This document shows positions 39,677-49,145 of a stretch of DNA of 64,000 nt, in pieces; the first letter of the stretch is position 1, and every line of letters starts with the position of its first letter. The stretch is from Amycolatopsis alkalitolerans (GTDB taxonomy: Bacteria > Actinomycetota > Actinomycetes > Mycobacteriales > Pseudonocardiaceae), in contig NZ_VDFW01000023.1 in assembly GCF_006152065.1 (NCBI RefSeq), forward strand, positions 1 through 64,000, written 5' to 3'. A program made the position numbers and the translations under genes. A model generated the notes under the pieces. It was not told where the DNA came from. It searched no databases and was given only the letters and a program-made list of their open reading frames with translations.

Positions 39677-41569
39677 ATGACGACCGCGTCCGCCGCTCCG
39701 CGCCACGCCGTGGGGTCCGGCCCCGTCGCAGCCACGCGCGCCCCCGACCGGCCACGGTGGGTCCGGCCGTCGGTGGCCGTGCTGCTGCTTGCGACGGCCG
39801 GGCTGTACCTGTGGAACCTCGGCGCTTCCGGCTACGCCAACGACTTCTACGCGATGGCCGTCCAGGCCGGCACCAAGAGCTGGGAGGCGCTCTTCTTCGG
39901 GTCGCTCGACCCGGGCAATGTGATCACCGTCGACAAGCCTCCCGCCTCGATCTGGCTGATGGCACTGTCCGGCCGCGTCTTCGGCTTCTCCAGCTGGAGC
40001 ATGCTCGTGCCGAACGCCCTGTGCGGCGTCGGTTCCGTCGGGCTGCTCTACCTTGCCGTGCGGCGCACCAACGGCCCGGCCGCCGGGCTGCTTGCCGGTT
40101 CGGTGCTCGCGCTCACCCCCGTCGCGGCCATGATGTTCAGGTTCAACAACCCGGACGCGCTGCTGGTCCTGCTCATGACGCTCGGGGCCTGGTGCACCGT
40201 CCGCGCGCTGGAAAAGGCGAGCACCCGGTGGCTGGTGCTCGCCGGGGTCGCGATCGGGTTCGGTTTCATCGCCAAGATGCTGCAGGCGTTCGTGGTGCTG
40301 CCCGTGTTCGCGCTGGTGTACCTGGTGGCCGCGCCGACCACGCTCCGCAACCGGATCCTGCAGGTGCTCGCCGCGGGGCTCGCCGTCGTGGTGTCCGCGG
40401 GCTGGTACGTCGCGGTCGTCGCGCTGTGGCCCGCATCGAGCCGGCCGTACATCGGCGGTTCGACCAACAACAGCGCGCTCGAACTCGCCCTGGGCTACAA
40501 CGGCCTCGGCCGGATCTTCGGCGGGGACGGGAACCCCGGGGGCAGCGGCGGTCCCGGCGGCGCCGGAGGTGTCGGCGGCGGCGGGTTCGGCGGTGCGACC
40601 GGCATCACCCGCATGTTCGGTGCGTCGTTCGGCTCGGAGATCTCGTGGCTGCTGCCGGCTGCGCTGATCGCGCTCGTCGCCGGGCTGTGGTTCACCCGGT
40701 TCTTCCCGCGCACGAACCCCACCCGCGGCGGCCTGCTGCTGTGGGGCGGCTGGACCGTCGTCACCGTGCTGGTGTTCAGCTACATGAGCGGCATCATCCA
40801 CCCCTACTACACGGTGGCGCTCGCGCCGGGCATCGCCGGCCTGATCGGCATCGGCGCGCTCGAACTGTGGCGCGGCCGGCACAACTTCCCCGCCCGCATC
40901 GCGCTCGCCCTGATGCTCGCGGCGACCGGCATCTGGGACTTCATCCTGCTCGACCGGGTGCCCTCGTGGCAGCCGTGGCTGCGGTACACGATGCTCGTCC
41001 TGACCGCGATCGTCGTCGCGGGCCTGCTGTTCGGCGTCGACCGGGTGCGCCGCGCGGGCGTGGTGCTCGGAGTCAGCGCGCTGATCACCGGCATGCTCGG
41101 CACCACCGCGTACGCCGTGGTCACCGCGGCGACACCGCACACCGGAGCCATCCCGGCGTCCGGGCCCGCAACCGCCAGCAGGAGCGGGTTCGGCGGTGGG
41201 ATGGGCGGCGGGCCCGGTGAGGGCAGTCAGACCAACAGCCAGGTGATCGCGATGCTGAAGGCCACCACCACGAAATGGGCCGCCGCGGCCGACGGCTCCC
41301 AGTCCGCCGCGGGTCTCGCGCTCAACTCCGGCAAGGCCGTCATCGCGATCGGCGGCTTCAACGGCGGGGACCCGGCGCCCACGCTCGCACAGTTCAAGCA
41401 GTACGTCGCCACCGGGGAGATCACGTACTACGTCTCCGGTGGCGGCATGGGAGGTATGGGCGGCCGGGGCGGCAGTTCGATCACGACCTGGGTCGAGCAG
41501 AACTTCCACTCCACCACGGTCGGCACCACCACCGTGTACGACCTGACGAAACCCCTGTCCTCGTCTTGA
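39677..41569 (+). CDS. GT39 (PMT/ArnT-like) membrane glycosyltransferase
   Basis: A 630-residue polytopic protein with about 12-13 membrane helices. The first extracytoplasmic loop carries the acidic catalytic motif (GYANDFYAMAVQAG) and a conserved VDKPPASIWLMALS. These enzymes transfer a sugar from polyprenyl phosphate to an envelope acceptor. Two Gly-rich insertions are unusual: GGDGNPGGSGGPGGAGGVGG around residue 276, and a C-terminal extracytoplasmic domain with GGMGGGPGEG and GGGMGGMGGRGG. It starts 14 bp after the GT2-GtrA gene, the probable donor-making partner. Confidence 0.9.
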   Translation: MTTASAAPRHAVGSGPVAATRAPDRPRWVRPSVAVLLLATAGLYLWNLGASGYANDFYAMAVQAGTKSWEALFFGSLDPGNVITVDKPPASIWLMALSGRVFGFSSWSMLVPNALCGVGSVGLLYLAVRRTNGPAAGLLAGSVLALTPVAAMMFRFNNPDALLVLLMTLGAWCTVRALEKASTRWLVLAGVAIGFGFIAKMLQAFVVLPVFALVYLVAAPTTLRNRILQVLAAGLAVVVSAGWYVAVVALWPASSRPYIGGSTNNSALELALGYNGLGRIFGGDGNPGGSGGPGGAGGVGGGGFGGATGITRMFGASFGSEISWLLPAALIALVAGLWFTRFFPRTNPTRGGLLLWGGWTVVTVLVFSYMSGIIHPYYTVALAPGIAGLIGIGALELWRGRHNFPARIALALMLAATGIWDFILLDRVPSWQPWLRYTMLVLTAIVVAGLLFGVDRVRRAGVVLGVSALITGMLGTTAYAVVTAATPHTGAIPASGPATASRSGFGGGMGGGPGEGSQTNSQVIAMLKATTTKWAAAADGSQSAAGLALNSGKAVIAIGGFNGGDPAPTLAQFKQYVATGEITYYVSGGGMGGMGGRGGSSITTWVEQNFHSTTVGTTTVYDLTKPLSSS

Positions 41570-41580
41570 CCTACACTGGG

Positions 41581-41675
41581 CAACGGACCCCCGCGGCGTC
41601 CATCCTGTGAACCTCCCCAGGGCCGGAAGGCAGCAAGGATAAGCAGGCTCTGACGGGTGCGGGGGTCCCCTGTTC
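41581..41675 (+). ncRNA. ffs: signal recognition particle RNA (4.5S, bacterial small type)
   Basis: The highly conserved apical core GTGAACC...CCCAGGGCCGGAAGGCAGCAAGG is present (about 41607-41638), enclosed by a long rod with GGACCCCCGC (41585-41594) pairing GCGGGGGTCC (41659-41668). It binds Ffh to target membrane proteins. Exact ends are estimated; a GGTGGC-TTTCT-GCCACC hairpin at 41676-41692 may terminate it. Its position just before dnaX is conserved in actinobacteria. Confidence 0.94.
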
Positions 41676-41889
41676 GGTGGCTTTCTGCCACCATCCCTCT
41701 TGCCGCACCCTTCATTGTTTCCGGTGGCCGAGCCCCCGGACCCCACGGTGCGGGCTTCTTGCGTTGGCGGGCGTGGTTGCGTGTTGGTTGGACCAGCGCG
41801 AGTCCGGCTTTCGCCGCGGGTGAGTTGGGGTTCGGGGTTGGCGAGTTAGGGGTTCGTTGGGTGTCGGTGCGGGGCGGTAGTCTCGCGAC

Positions 41890-43800
41890 GTGGCTTTGGC
41901 TCTTTATCGGAAGTACCGGCCGGCGACCTTTGCCGAGGTCGTCGGCCAGGAGCATGTCACCGAGCCGTTGCGCACCGCGCTCGCCGCGGGGCGGATCAAT
42001 CACGCGTACCTGTTCTCGGGGCCGCGAGGCTGCGGGAAGACGTCCAGCGCGCGGATCATGGCGCGGTCGCTCAACTGCGTCGAGGGGCCCACGCCGGACC
42101 CGTGCGGCAAATGCGATTCGTGCCGGGCGCTGGCGCCGGAGGGATCCGGCAGCATCGACGTCACCGAACTCGACGCGGCCAGCCACGGCGGCGTGGACGA
42201 CGCGCGTGAGTTACGCGACCGGGCCTTCTACGCGCCCGCCGAATCACGCTACCGCGTGTTCATCATCGACGAGGCGCACATGGTCACCACGCAGGGTTTC
42301 AACGCCCTGCTCAAGATCGTGGAAGAGCCGCCGGAACACCTGATCTTCATCTTCGCCACCACCGAACCCGACAAGGTGCTGCCGACAATCCGCTCGCGCA
42401 CCCACCACTACCCGTTCCGGCTCATCCCGCCGAGTTCGATGCGCGAACTGCTGGAGCGCAACGTCGCCGCCGAAGGCGTCGATGTCGAGCCGGCGGTGTA
42501 TCCGCTGGTGATCCGCGCCGGCGGCGGTTCCGCGCGCGACACGCAGTCGGTACTCGACCAGTTGCTCGCGGGCGCCGGGCCCGAGGGCGTGACGTACCAG
42601 CGCGCGGTATCCCTGCTCGGCGTCACGGACGTCGCGCTGATCGACGACCTGATCGACGGGCTGGCGGCGGAGGACTCGGCGGCGGTGTTCGGCACGGTCG
42701 AACGGCTCGCCGAAGCCGGCCACGATCCGCGGCGGTTCGCCTCGGACCTCCTGGACCGGCTGCGTGACCTCGTGCTCGTCCGCTCGGTGCCCGACGCGGC
42801 GGCGCGAGGGCTGGTCACCGCGCCCGAGGACGAGGTCACCCGGATGACCGCCCAGGTCGAGCGCATCGGGCTCGGCACGCTGACCCGTTACGCCGAGATA
42901 GTCCATAATGGACTGCTCGAGATGCGCGGTGCGACGGCGCCGAGGCTGTTGCTGGAGCTGCTCTGCGCACGGATGCTCCTGCCGTCCGTTTCGGACGGTG
43001 AAGCGGCCTTGCTGCAACGCCTGGAACGCCTCGAACGAGGTGGCGTGACAGCTGCCGCGCCGGCCCTTGCCCCCGAACGGTCCTTTCAGCGGCCGTCGCA
43101 ACGCGCGCCAGAAGCGGCGCGCCCACCCGAGCCGGCCCCGCGTCCCGCAGCCGAACCCGCGCCGCGTCCGGTCGCCGAACCCAGCTCCCCGGTAGCGGAA
43201 CCCGTTGCGGTGCAAGCGGAACCGGTGTCCGACGGCTTCGATGCGGCGGAGATCCGCCGCGTCTGGCCGGATCTGCTCGCCGCGATCCGCAAGACGAGCC
43301 GCAGCACCGAGGCGATGCTCACGCACGCCACCGTGCAGAGCGTCGAAGGTTCGACGGTCGTGCTCTCGCACACCGCGGAACCGTTGGCGCGCAGGCTTTC
43401 CGAGCCGCGCAACGCCGATTCCGTCGCTTCCGCGCTGCACGAGGTGCTGGGCGGGACGTGGCAGGTCCGGTGCGTGCACGGCGGAAGCGGTGGCGGCGGC
43501 TCGCCGCGGCCGAGCGGTCCGAGCCCGCGGCCGCAGCCGGGCCCGCCGCAGCGGGAGGCGCCGCAACAGCAGCAGCGCACCTTCCAGCGCCCGACCCAGC
43601 AGGCCCAGCCGGCCCCGCAGGTCAAGCCCCGGCCGGCCGAACCGGATATCCCACTCCCGCCGGAGCCGGACGAGGACGAAGCCGAGATCCTCGCCGAAGA
43701 TTCGGTGATGGCAGGCTCGGCCCCGGCCCCCGTGATCGACCCGGACGAAGCCGCCCACCAACTTCTCTCCGAGCATCTCGGTGCTCGCCGCCTCGACTAG
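41890..43800 (+). CDS. dnaX: DNA polymerase III subunits gamma and tau
   Basis: A 636-residue clamp-loader ATPase. Walker A is GPRGCGKTSS (44-53), the zinc module has C63, C72, C75 and C78, Walker B is FIIDEAH (124-130), and the AAA+ sensor regions follow to about 360. A Pro/Ala/Glu-rich linker (about 385-440), a further folded domain and a Pro/Gln-rich C terminus correspond to tau-like extensions. It loads the beta clamp at replication forks. The GTG start at 41890 gives the conserved ALYRKYRPATFAEVVGQEH. It converges on the amidase gene; their stops share CTAG. Confidence 0.96.
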   Translation: MALALYRKYRPATFAEVVGQEHVTEPLRTALAAGRINHAYLFSGPRGCGKTSSARIMARSLNCVEGPTPDPCGKCDSCRALAPEGSGSIDVTELDAASHGGVDDARELRDRAFYAPAESRYRVFIIDEAHMVTTQGFNALLKIVEEPPEHLIFIFATTEPDKVLPTIRSRTHHYPFRLIPPSSMRELLERNVAAEGVDVEPAVYPLVIRAGGGSARDTQSVLDQLLAGAGPEGVTYQRAVSLLGVTDVALIDDLIDGLAAEDSAAVFGTVERLAEAGHDPRRFASDLLDRLRDLVLVRSVPDAAARGLVTAPEDEVTRMTAQVERIGLGTLTRYAEIVHNGLLEMRGATAPRLLLELLCARMLLPSVSDGEAALLQRLERLERGGVTAAAPALAPERSFQRPSQRAPEAARPPEPAPRPAAEPAPRPVAEPSSPVAEPVAVQAEPVSDGFDAAEIRRVWPDLLAAIRKTSRSTEAMLTHATVQSVEGSTVVLSHTAEPLARRLSEPRNADSVASALHEVLGGTWQVRCVHGGSGGGGSPRPSGPSPRPQPGPPQREAPQQQQRTFQRPTQQAQPAPQVKPRPAEPDIPLPPEPDEDEAEILAEDSVMAGSAPAPVIDPDEAAHQLLSEHLGARRLD

Positions 43801-44639
43801 CCGTTCAGGTAGTGGAGGATCGCCGCCACGATCGCGTCGGCGTAGTGCTGGCGGCCCGCTGCTGAAGACATCGCCGCGGCCTCGGCCGGGTTGCGCATGT
43901 TGCCGCATTCGACCAGGGCCGCCGGGCGGGTCGAGAGATTCAGGCCCGCCAGATCGCGCCTCGGGTAGATGCCGTTGGCGCCCAGGTAGTTCGACGTGGG
44001 AAAGCCCGCGCCGCCGAATGCGTCGCGGAGGTCGTCTGCCAGCGCGATCGACGGGGTGCGCTGCGCGGCGTTCAGCGGCGGGCTCGAATACGACACGTGG
44101 AAGCCCCGGGCCCCCGGGGAGTCCGACCCGTCCGCGTGGATCGACACCACGGCGGCGGCGCCGGCCTCGTTTCCGATGGCCGCGCGCCTGTCCACGCACG
44201 GACCGACGCCCGTGTCGCTGTCCCGCGTGTAGACGACCCGCACGCCTTGCGCGGCCAGCGCGGCTCCGACGCGCTGCGCGACGTCCCAGGTGAACGCGTG
44301 CTCGGCGTAGCCCGCGCTGGTCGAGGTCCCGGTGGTGTTACACGGCTTGGTCGCGCCACGCCCGGCCGGGACTTGCTTGTTGATCTCGGCGGGATGGCTC
44401 GCGTTCCCGCCGTTGTGCCCAGGATCGAGCACGACCACCGCCTTCGCCTGACGCGACGTGGCCGGGGGTTTGGCGGCGACCGTCGACGGGGTGGTGGTCG
44501 GCGGCGCCTGGGACGGGGAAACCGACACCGACCGCGTCGCCGGATCCGGGGCGGGCGCGGCGGCGCCGCCCGAACATGCCGCGAGCAGCAGCAAGCCCGC
44601 GAGCGCTCCCGCACCAAGACCCCTTCGCACGGCGAACAC
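43797..44639 (-). CDS. N-acetylmuramoyl-L-alanine amidase lipoprotein (Amidase_3)
   Basis: A 280-residue zinc amidase that cleaves the peptide from the glycan in peptidoglycan. The signal peptide ends in the lipobox LAAC (Cys22), followed by a Pro/Thr-rich linker. Catalytic elements: LDPGHNGG (zinc His), [10 protein letters not shown] (zinc Glu), VSIHADGS (zinc His) and ALVECGNM (catalytic Glu). The M. tuberculosis counterpart in the same position is Rv3717, which is secreted. GTG 44639 is chosen because it puts the signal peptide at the N terminus; an upstream start would add 32 hydrophilic residues. Confidence 0.92.
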   Translation of the reverse strand: MFAVRRGLGAGALAGLLLLAACSGGAAAPAPDPATRSVSVSPSQAPPTTTPSTVAAKPPATSRQAKAVVVLDPGHNGGNASHPAEINKQVPAGRGATKPCNTTGTSTSAGYAEHAFTWDVAQRVGAALAAQGVRVVYTRDSDTGVGPCVDRRAAIGNEAGAAAVVSIHADGSDSPGARGFHVSYSSPPLNAAQRTPSIALADDLRDAFGGAGFPTSNYLGANGIYPRRDLAGLNLSTRPAALVECGNMRNPAEAAAMSSAAGRQHYADAIVAAILHYLNG

Positions 44640-44733
44640 GGTGTCACACCCGCCGCGCCTGAGCCACACCAGCCGGTTCGCGCGGCTAGGCTGGTGGCAC
44701 GTGCAGGCCCCTCGAAGATGGGAAACCCGAACC

Positions 44734-45096
44734 ATGGTTCAACCCGGCGGTGGAATGCCCGACATGCAGGCGATCCTCCAGCAGGCGCAGCAGATGCAGC
44801 AGCAGCTCGTCGCCGCGCAGGAGGAGCTCGCGCGCACCGAGGTCACCGGCAGCGCGGGGGGCGGGCTCGTCACCGCGACCGTCTCCGGCGGCATGGAGCT
44901 CAAAAGCCTCAAGATCGACCCGAAGGTCGTCGACCCCGAGGACACCGAGACGCTGGCCGACCTGATCGTCGCCGCGGTGCGGGACGCCACCAAGAACGCC
45001 CAGAAGCTCACCGAAGAGAAGCTCGGCCCGGTAGCCGGCGCAATCGGCGGCGGCATGCCCGACCTGGGCAACCTCGGTCTGCCCGGGCTCGGCTAG
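44734..45096 (+). CDS. ybaB: YbaB/EbfC family nucleoid-associated protein
   Basis: A 120-residue DNA-binding protein of the YbaB/EbfC family. It has a Gln-rich N-terminal helix ([20 protein letters not shown]) and the core beta sheet ([18 protein letters not shown]), followed by [21 protein letters not shown] Gly-rich C-terminal tail follows. It is adjacent to recR in most bacteria. The stop is 12 bp before the recR start. GTG 44701 is an alternative start, but ATG 44734 gives the family-typical length. Confidence 0.94.
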   Translation: MVQPGGGMPDMQAILQQAQQMQQQLVAAQEELARTEVTGSAGGGLVTATVSGGMELKSLKIDPKVVDPEDTETLADLIVAAVRDATKNAQKLTEEKLGPVAGAIGGGMPDLGNLGLPGLG

Positions 45097-45108
45097 AAGG
45101 CGCGTCCG

Positions 45109-45705
45109 TTGTACGAAGGGGTAGTCCAGGATCTGATCGACGAGCTGGGCCACCTGCCTGGCATCGGTCCGAAAAGCGCGCAGCGGATCGCGTTCCATCT
45201 GCTGGCCACGGATCCCGCCGATATCGCGCGGCTGCAGGACGTGCTCGGCAAGGTCCGCGAGGGCGTGCAGTTCTGCGAGATCTGCGGCAACGTCTCCGAG
45301 CAGCAGCAGTGCCGCATCTGCCGCGACGCGCGCCGCGACACGTCGCAGATCTGTGTGGTCGAGGAACCGAAGGACGTCCTCGCCGTCGAGCGGACCCGCG
45401 AGTTCAAGGGCCGCTACCACGTGCTCGGCGGCGCGCTCGACCCGCTGTCCGGGGTCGGCCCGGACCAGCTCCGCATCCGCGAGCTGCTGACCCGGATCGG
45501 CGGGGAGGAGGTCACCGAGGTGATCATCGCGACCGATCCGAACACCGAGGGCGAGGCCACCGCCACGTACCTCGTCCGCATGCTGCGCGACTTCCCGGGT
45601 CTCACCGTCACGCGCCTCGCCTCCGGCCTGCCCATGGGCGGAGACCTGGAGTTCGCCGACGAGCTGACCCTCGGCCGTGCCCTATCCGGCCGCCGGGCTC
45701 TCTGA
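45109..45705 (+). CDS. recR: recombination protein RecR
   Basis: A 198-residue protein of the RecFOR pathway that helps load RecA at gaps. It has an N-terminal helix-hairpin-helix ([20 protein letters not shown]), a zinc finger ([16 protein letters not shown]) and a Toprim domain with [15 protein letters not shown]. The start is TTG, giving the canonical [20 protein letters not shown]. The downstream kinase gene begins 29 bp before its stop. Confidence 0.97.
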   Translation: MYEGVVQDLIDELGHLPGIGPKSAQRIAFHLLATDPADIARLQDVLGKVREGVQFCEICGNVSEQQQCRICRDARRDTSQICVVEEPKDVLAVERTREFKGRYHVLGGALDPLSGVGPDQLRIRELLTRIGGEEVTEVIIATDPNTEGEATATYLVRMLRDFPGLTVTRLASGLPMGGDLEFADELTLGRALSGRRAL

Positions 45706-46312
45706 GCTCGCCGCGGCGGTGCTCGCCGCGCCGCCCCGGCTCGGGCAGGTGCGGCTGGTCGCGGTCGACGGTCCGTCCGGGGCCGGCAAGTCCACCTTCG
45801 CCGCGAAGCTGAGCGCCGCACTCGGGTCCGCGACGATCATCAGCACGGACTCCTTCGCCACCTGGGCAGACCCCGTCGGGTGGTGGCCGCGCCTGGCCGA
45901 GGGCGTGCTCGAACCGCTCGCCCGCGGCGAGCCGGGCCACTACGTCAAGCTGGACTGGACCAGCGGAACTCCCGAACCTGGCGAACACGTCACCGTCCCG
46001 CCACCGGAAATCCTGATCCTGGAAGGGGTATCGGCTGGCCGGGCATCGGTGCGGCCACTGCTCTCGGCACTGGTCGTGCTCGATGGTCCGGGCCCTGCCG
46101 AGCGTCTCGAACGGGCTGTGCGGCGAGACGGCGAGGCCGCCCGTCCGCATCTGGAGAGGTGGCAGGAGTTCGAACGCGGCTGGTTCGCCATCGACAACGC
46201 CCTTAACCCATTCGGGGGAGAGCGAGTGGGCAAACGGGCGGGATCGTTGACGCAACGCGACGACATAGCCCCAGGGTGCGACAGCTTCACCCTTTACGTA
46301 GCGCGATCGTAA
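45677..46312 (+). CDS. uridine kinase-like P-loop protein
   Basis: A 211-residue P-loop NTPase with Walker [10 protein letters not shown] (residues 32-40), a DSFATW segment in the position of the uridine-kinase DxF/Y motif, and [13 protein letters not shown] as the strand before the lid. It should phosphorylate a small molecule, most likely a nucleoside, but specificity is not certain. The GTG start overlaps recR by 29 bp, implying coupled translation. Small kinases of this type often accompany recR in actinomycetes. Confidence 0.85.
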   Translation: MPYPAAGLSELAAAVLAAPPRLGQVRLVAVDGPSGAGKSTFAAKLSAALGSATIISTDSFATWADPVGWWPRLAEGVLEPLARGEPGHYVKLDWTSGTPEPGEHVTVPPPEILILEGVSAGRASVRPLLSALVVLDGPGPAERLERAVRRDGEAARPHLERWQEFERGWFAIDNALNPFGGERVGKRAGSLTQRDDIAPGCDSFTLYVARS

Positions 46313-46389
46313 CCTCGCATGGTTAGCAAACCGCCCGGATCCGGTTAGGGTCGTCGATCACAAACTGGAACGTTCTCCTAGGAGTTCAC

Positions 46390-48054
46390 ATGCTCCCTCA
46401 GCGGGTGGCTCGTCTGCGCCGACTCGCCCTGATCGGGCTTACCGGCGCGCTCGCCTTGGCCATGTCGGCCTGCGCCTCCGAACGCGGTTCGGGCGGTGGC
46501 GCGAACGACACCTTCGTCTTCGGGGCCGCGGGCGCGCCGAAGAACTTCGACCCCATCTTCAACGACGACGGGGAGAGCTTCCGTCCGGCGCGCCAGATGT
46601 TCGACACGCTGGTGACCTACAAGCCCGGCACCACCCAGCTGGTGGGCGACCTGGCGACCGCGTGGACGCCGAGCAACGACGCCAGGACCTGGACCTTCAC
46701 CCTTCGCCAGGGCGTCAAGTTCCACGACGGCACCCCCTTCAACGCCGCCGCGGTCTGCTTCAACTTCGACCGCTGGTACAACATGAAGGGCGCCGCCGCG
46801 CAGAGTCAGATGATCTACTACGGCGACGTGTTCGAAGGCTTCGCGCACAACGAGGGTGACGCCACCGGCAGCCCCGTCTACAAGTCCTGCGAGGCCAAGG
46901 ACGACTACACCGCCGTCCTCAACCTGAACAAGGCGAAGGGCGCGTTCCCGGACGCCTTCGGGTTGACCTCGCTGTCGATCTCCAGCCCGGACGCGCTGAA
47001 GAAGTACGACGCCGACGCCGTGACGCAGAGCGGCGACTCGTTCACCTACCCCGCGTACGCGAACGAGCACCCCACCGGCACCGGCCCGTACAAGTTCGAA
47101 AGCTACGACAAGACGAACAAGACGATCACCCTCGTCCGCAACGACGACTACTGGGGTGAGAAGGCCAAGACCTCGAAGCTCATCTTCAAGATCATCGAGG
47201 ACGAGAACGCCCGCAAGCAGGAGCTGGCCGCCGGCACCATCGACGGCTACGACTTCCCGAACCCGGCCGACTACGCCTCGCTCAAGGCCGCCGGCGACCA
47301 GGTGCTGATCCGCCCCGCGTTCAACATCCTGTACCTGGGCATCAACCAGAAGAACAACCCGAAGCTGCAGGACGTGCGCGTCCGCAAGGCGATCGAATAC
47401 GCGATCAACAAGGACCAGCTGGCGAAGAACAAGCTGCCTAGCGGCGCCTACGCGCAGACGCAGTTCCTGCCGAACAACGTGCCCGGCTACACCGACGCGG
47501 TGGAGAAGCACAGCTACGACCCGAACCAGGCCAGGGCGCTGCTGCAGCAGGCCGGGGCGACCGGGCTGACGCTGAACTTCTACGTGCCCACCGAGGTCAC
47601 CCGCCCGTACATGCCGAACCCGGTGGACATCGGCGGCGCGATCGCGGACGACCTCAAGGCCGTCGGCATCAACGTCAACATCGTCCAGGAGCCATGGAAC
47701 GGCGGCTACAAGGACGACGTGCAGAAGGCCGGTAAGCAGGACCTGCACCTGCTCGGCTGGACCGGCGACTACGCGGACGCGGGTAACTTCATCGGCACGT
47801 TCTTCGGCCGGCAGAAGGCGGAGTTCGGGTTCAACAACCCGCAGATCTTCTCCGCACTGTCCAATGCGGACGCCCAGACGACGCCGGAGGCCAAGAAGAC
47901 CGCCTACGAGCAGGCGAGCGTGCTGATCTCGCAGTACGTGCCCGCGGTGCCGCTGACCTCGTCGCCGCCGGCGATCGTGGTCAAGAACAACATCCACAAC
48001 CTCATTCCGACCCCGCTGACCGACGAGCGTTTCTACACGGTCACGAAGGGCTGA
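46390..48054 (+). CDS. oligopeptide/dipeptide ABC transporter substrate-binding lipoprotein
   Basis: A 554-residue SBP_bac_5 lipoprotein. The signal peptide ends in MSAC (Cys28). The mature domain shows the class signatures DLATAWTPSNDARTWTFTLR and VKFHDGTPFNAAAV, with GTGPYKFESY and VRKAIEYAINKDQL further on. It captures peptides or similar ligands outside the cell for the permeases downstream. It is the first gene of a five-gene importer. A strong hairpin at 48071-48106 after the gene probably makes the binding protein more abundant than the membrane parts. Confidence 0.94.
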   Translation: MLPQRVARLRRLALIGLTGALALAMSACASERGSGGGANDTFVFGAAGAPKNFDPIFNDDGESFRPARQMFDTLVTYKPGTTQLVGDLATAWTPSNDARTWTFTLRQGVKFHDGTPFNAAAVCFNFDRWYNMKGAAAQSQMIYYGDVFEGFAHNEGDATGSPVYKSCEAKDDYTAVLNLNKAKGAFPDAFGLTSLSISSPDALKKYDADAVTQSGDSFTYPAYANEHPTGTGPYKFESYDKTNKTITLVRNDDYWGEKAKTSKLIFKIIEDENARKQELAAGTIDGYDFPNPADYASLKAAGDQVLIRPAFNILYLGINQKNNPKLQDVRVRKAIEYAINKDQLAKNKLPSGAYAQTQFLPNNVPGYTDAVEKHSYDPNQARALLQQAGATGLTLNFYVPTEVTRPYMPNPVDIGGAIADDLKAVGINVNIVQEPWNGGYKDDVQKAGKQDLHLLGWTGDYADAGNFIGTFFGRQKAEFGFNNPQIFSALSNADAQTTPEAKKTAYEQASVLISQYVPAVPLTSSPPAIVVKNNIHNLIPTPLTDERFYTVTKG

Positions 48055-48070
48055 CAGAGCTTCTCGCGGA

Positions 48071-48106
48071 AGGTACCCCGCCACGGCGATCCCGGGCGGG
48101 GTACCT
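48071..48106 (+). terminator. intra-operon attenuating hairpin
   Basis: A 12-bp perfect stem (48071-48082 with 48095-48106) and TTCC tail lie between the binding-protein gene and the first permease. It is likely a partial terminator setting the binding-protein:permease ratio. Confidence 0.75.
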
Positions 48107-48140
48107 TTCCGCAGAAGGAATCCGTTAGGGCACGAACCAT

Positions 48141-49145
48141 ATGCTGAGATTCATCCTTCGCCGGCTGCTGCAGGCGGTGCCTACCCTTCTCGTGCTCTCC
48201 ATCCTGGTGTTCGCCTGGCTGCGGCTGCTGCCCGGCGGACCGGCGGGCGCGCTGCTCGGGGACAAGGCGACACCGCAGAAGCTGGCCGATCTCAACCATC
48301 TGCTGGGGCTGGACCAGCCGATCTACATCCAGTACTTCAAGTTCCTCGGCCGGGTCCTCACCGGCGACTTCGGCAGCTCGCTGATCAGCGGTGACTCCGT
48401 CCTGGCCGAGATCGGCCGCGCGTTCCCGGCGACGGTCGAACTGTCGCTGTTCGCGCTCGTGCTGGCGATCGCGTTCGGGATCCCGCTCGGCTATGTGGCC
48501 GCCCGCTTCCGCGGCCGACTGATCGACAACGCGACCGTGCTCACCACGCTGATCGGGGTCGCGGTCCCGGTGTTCTTCTTCGGCGTGCTGCTGAAGTACG
48601 TCTTCGCGCAGAAACTCGGGATCCTGCCGCCGTCCGGGCGCCAGGACGTGACGATCGACGCCACGCACGTCACCGGGTTCTTCGTCCTCGACGGTCTGCT
48701 GACCGGTGAGTTCGACGCCGCGTGGGACGCGATCAAGCACCTGATCCTGCCCGCGATCGCACTGGCCAGCATCCCGTTCGCGGTGATCGTGCGGATCACC
48801 AGGGCTTCCGTACTGGACGTCCAGCAGGAGGATTTCGTGCGTACCGCGGAGTCCAAGGGCCTGACCACGCCGGTGATCCGCCGCCGGCACATCCTGCGCA
48901 ACGCGCTGCTGCCGGTGTCGACGACGATCGGCCTGCAGACCGGCCTGTTGCTGGCCGGCGCGGTGCTGACGGAGAAGGTGTTCAACATCCCCGGTCTCGG
49001 TTACATGCTCGCGCAGGGCATCGAGCGGCGTGACTACCCGCGGCTGCAGGCCTTGCTGCTGCTGGCCGCGTTCGTGTACGTGCTGGTCAACCTGCTGGTG
49101 GACGTCTCGTACGCGATCATCGACCCGAGGGTGCGGGTGCGATGA
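48141..49145 (+). CDS. ABC transporter permease (DppB/OppB type)
   Basis: A 334-residue six-helix permease. The N terminus MLRFILRRLLQAVPTLLVLS is typical of DppB. The EAA-type coupling loop is present (FVRTAESKGLTTPVIRRRHI then LRNALLPV). It forms the channel with the second permease. ATG 48141 follows the hairpin; its stop overlaps the next gene by 4 bp (ATGA). Confidence 0.95.
   Translation: MLRFILRRLLQAVPTLLVLSILVFAWLRLLPGGPAGALLGDKATPQKLADLNHLLGLDQPIYIQYFKFLGRVLTGDFGSSLISGDSVLAEIGRAFPATVELSLFALVLAIAFGIPLGYVAARFRGRLIDNATVLTTLIGVAVPVFFFGVLLKYVFAQKLGILPPSGRQDVTIDATHVTGFFVLDGLLTGEFDAAWDAIKHLILPAIALASIPFAVIVRITRASVLDVQQEDFVRTAESKGLTTPVIRRRHILRNALLPVSTTIGLQTGLLLAGAVLTEKVFNIPGLGYMLAQGIERRDYPRLQALLLLAAFVYVLVNLLVDVSYAIIDPRVRVR

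Noticed and set aside
40500-40600. CRISPR-like or tandem DNA repeat in the Gly-rich part of the GT39 gene
   Set aside because: The repetition comes from GGC/GGT glycine codons, with no spacer-repeat pattern.
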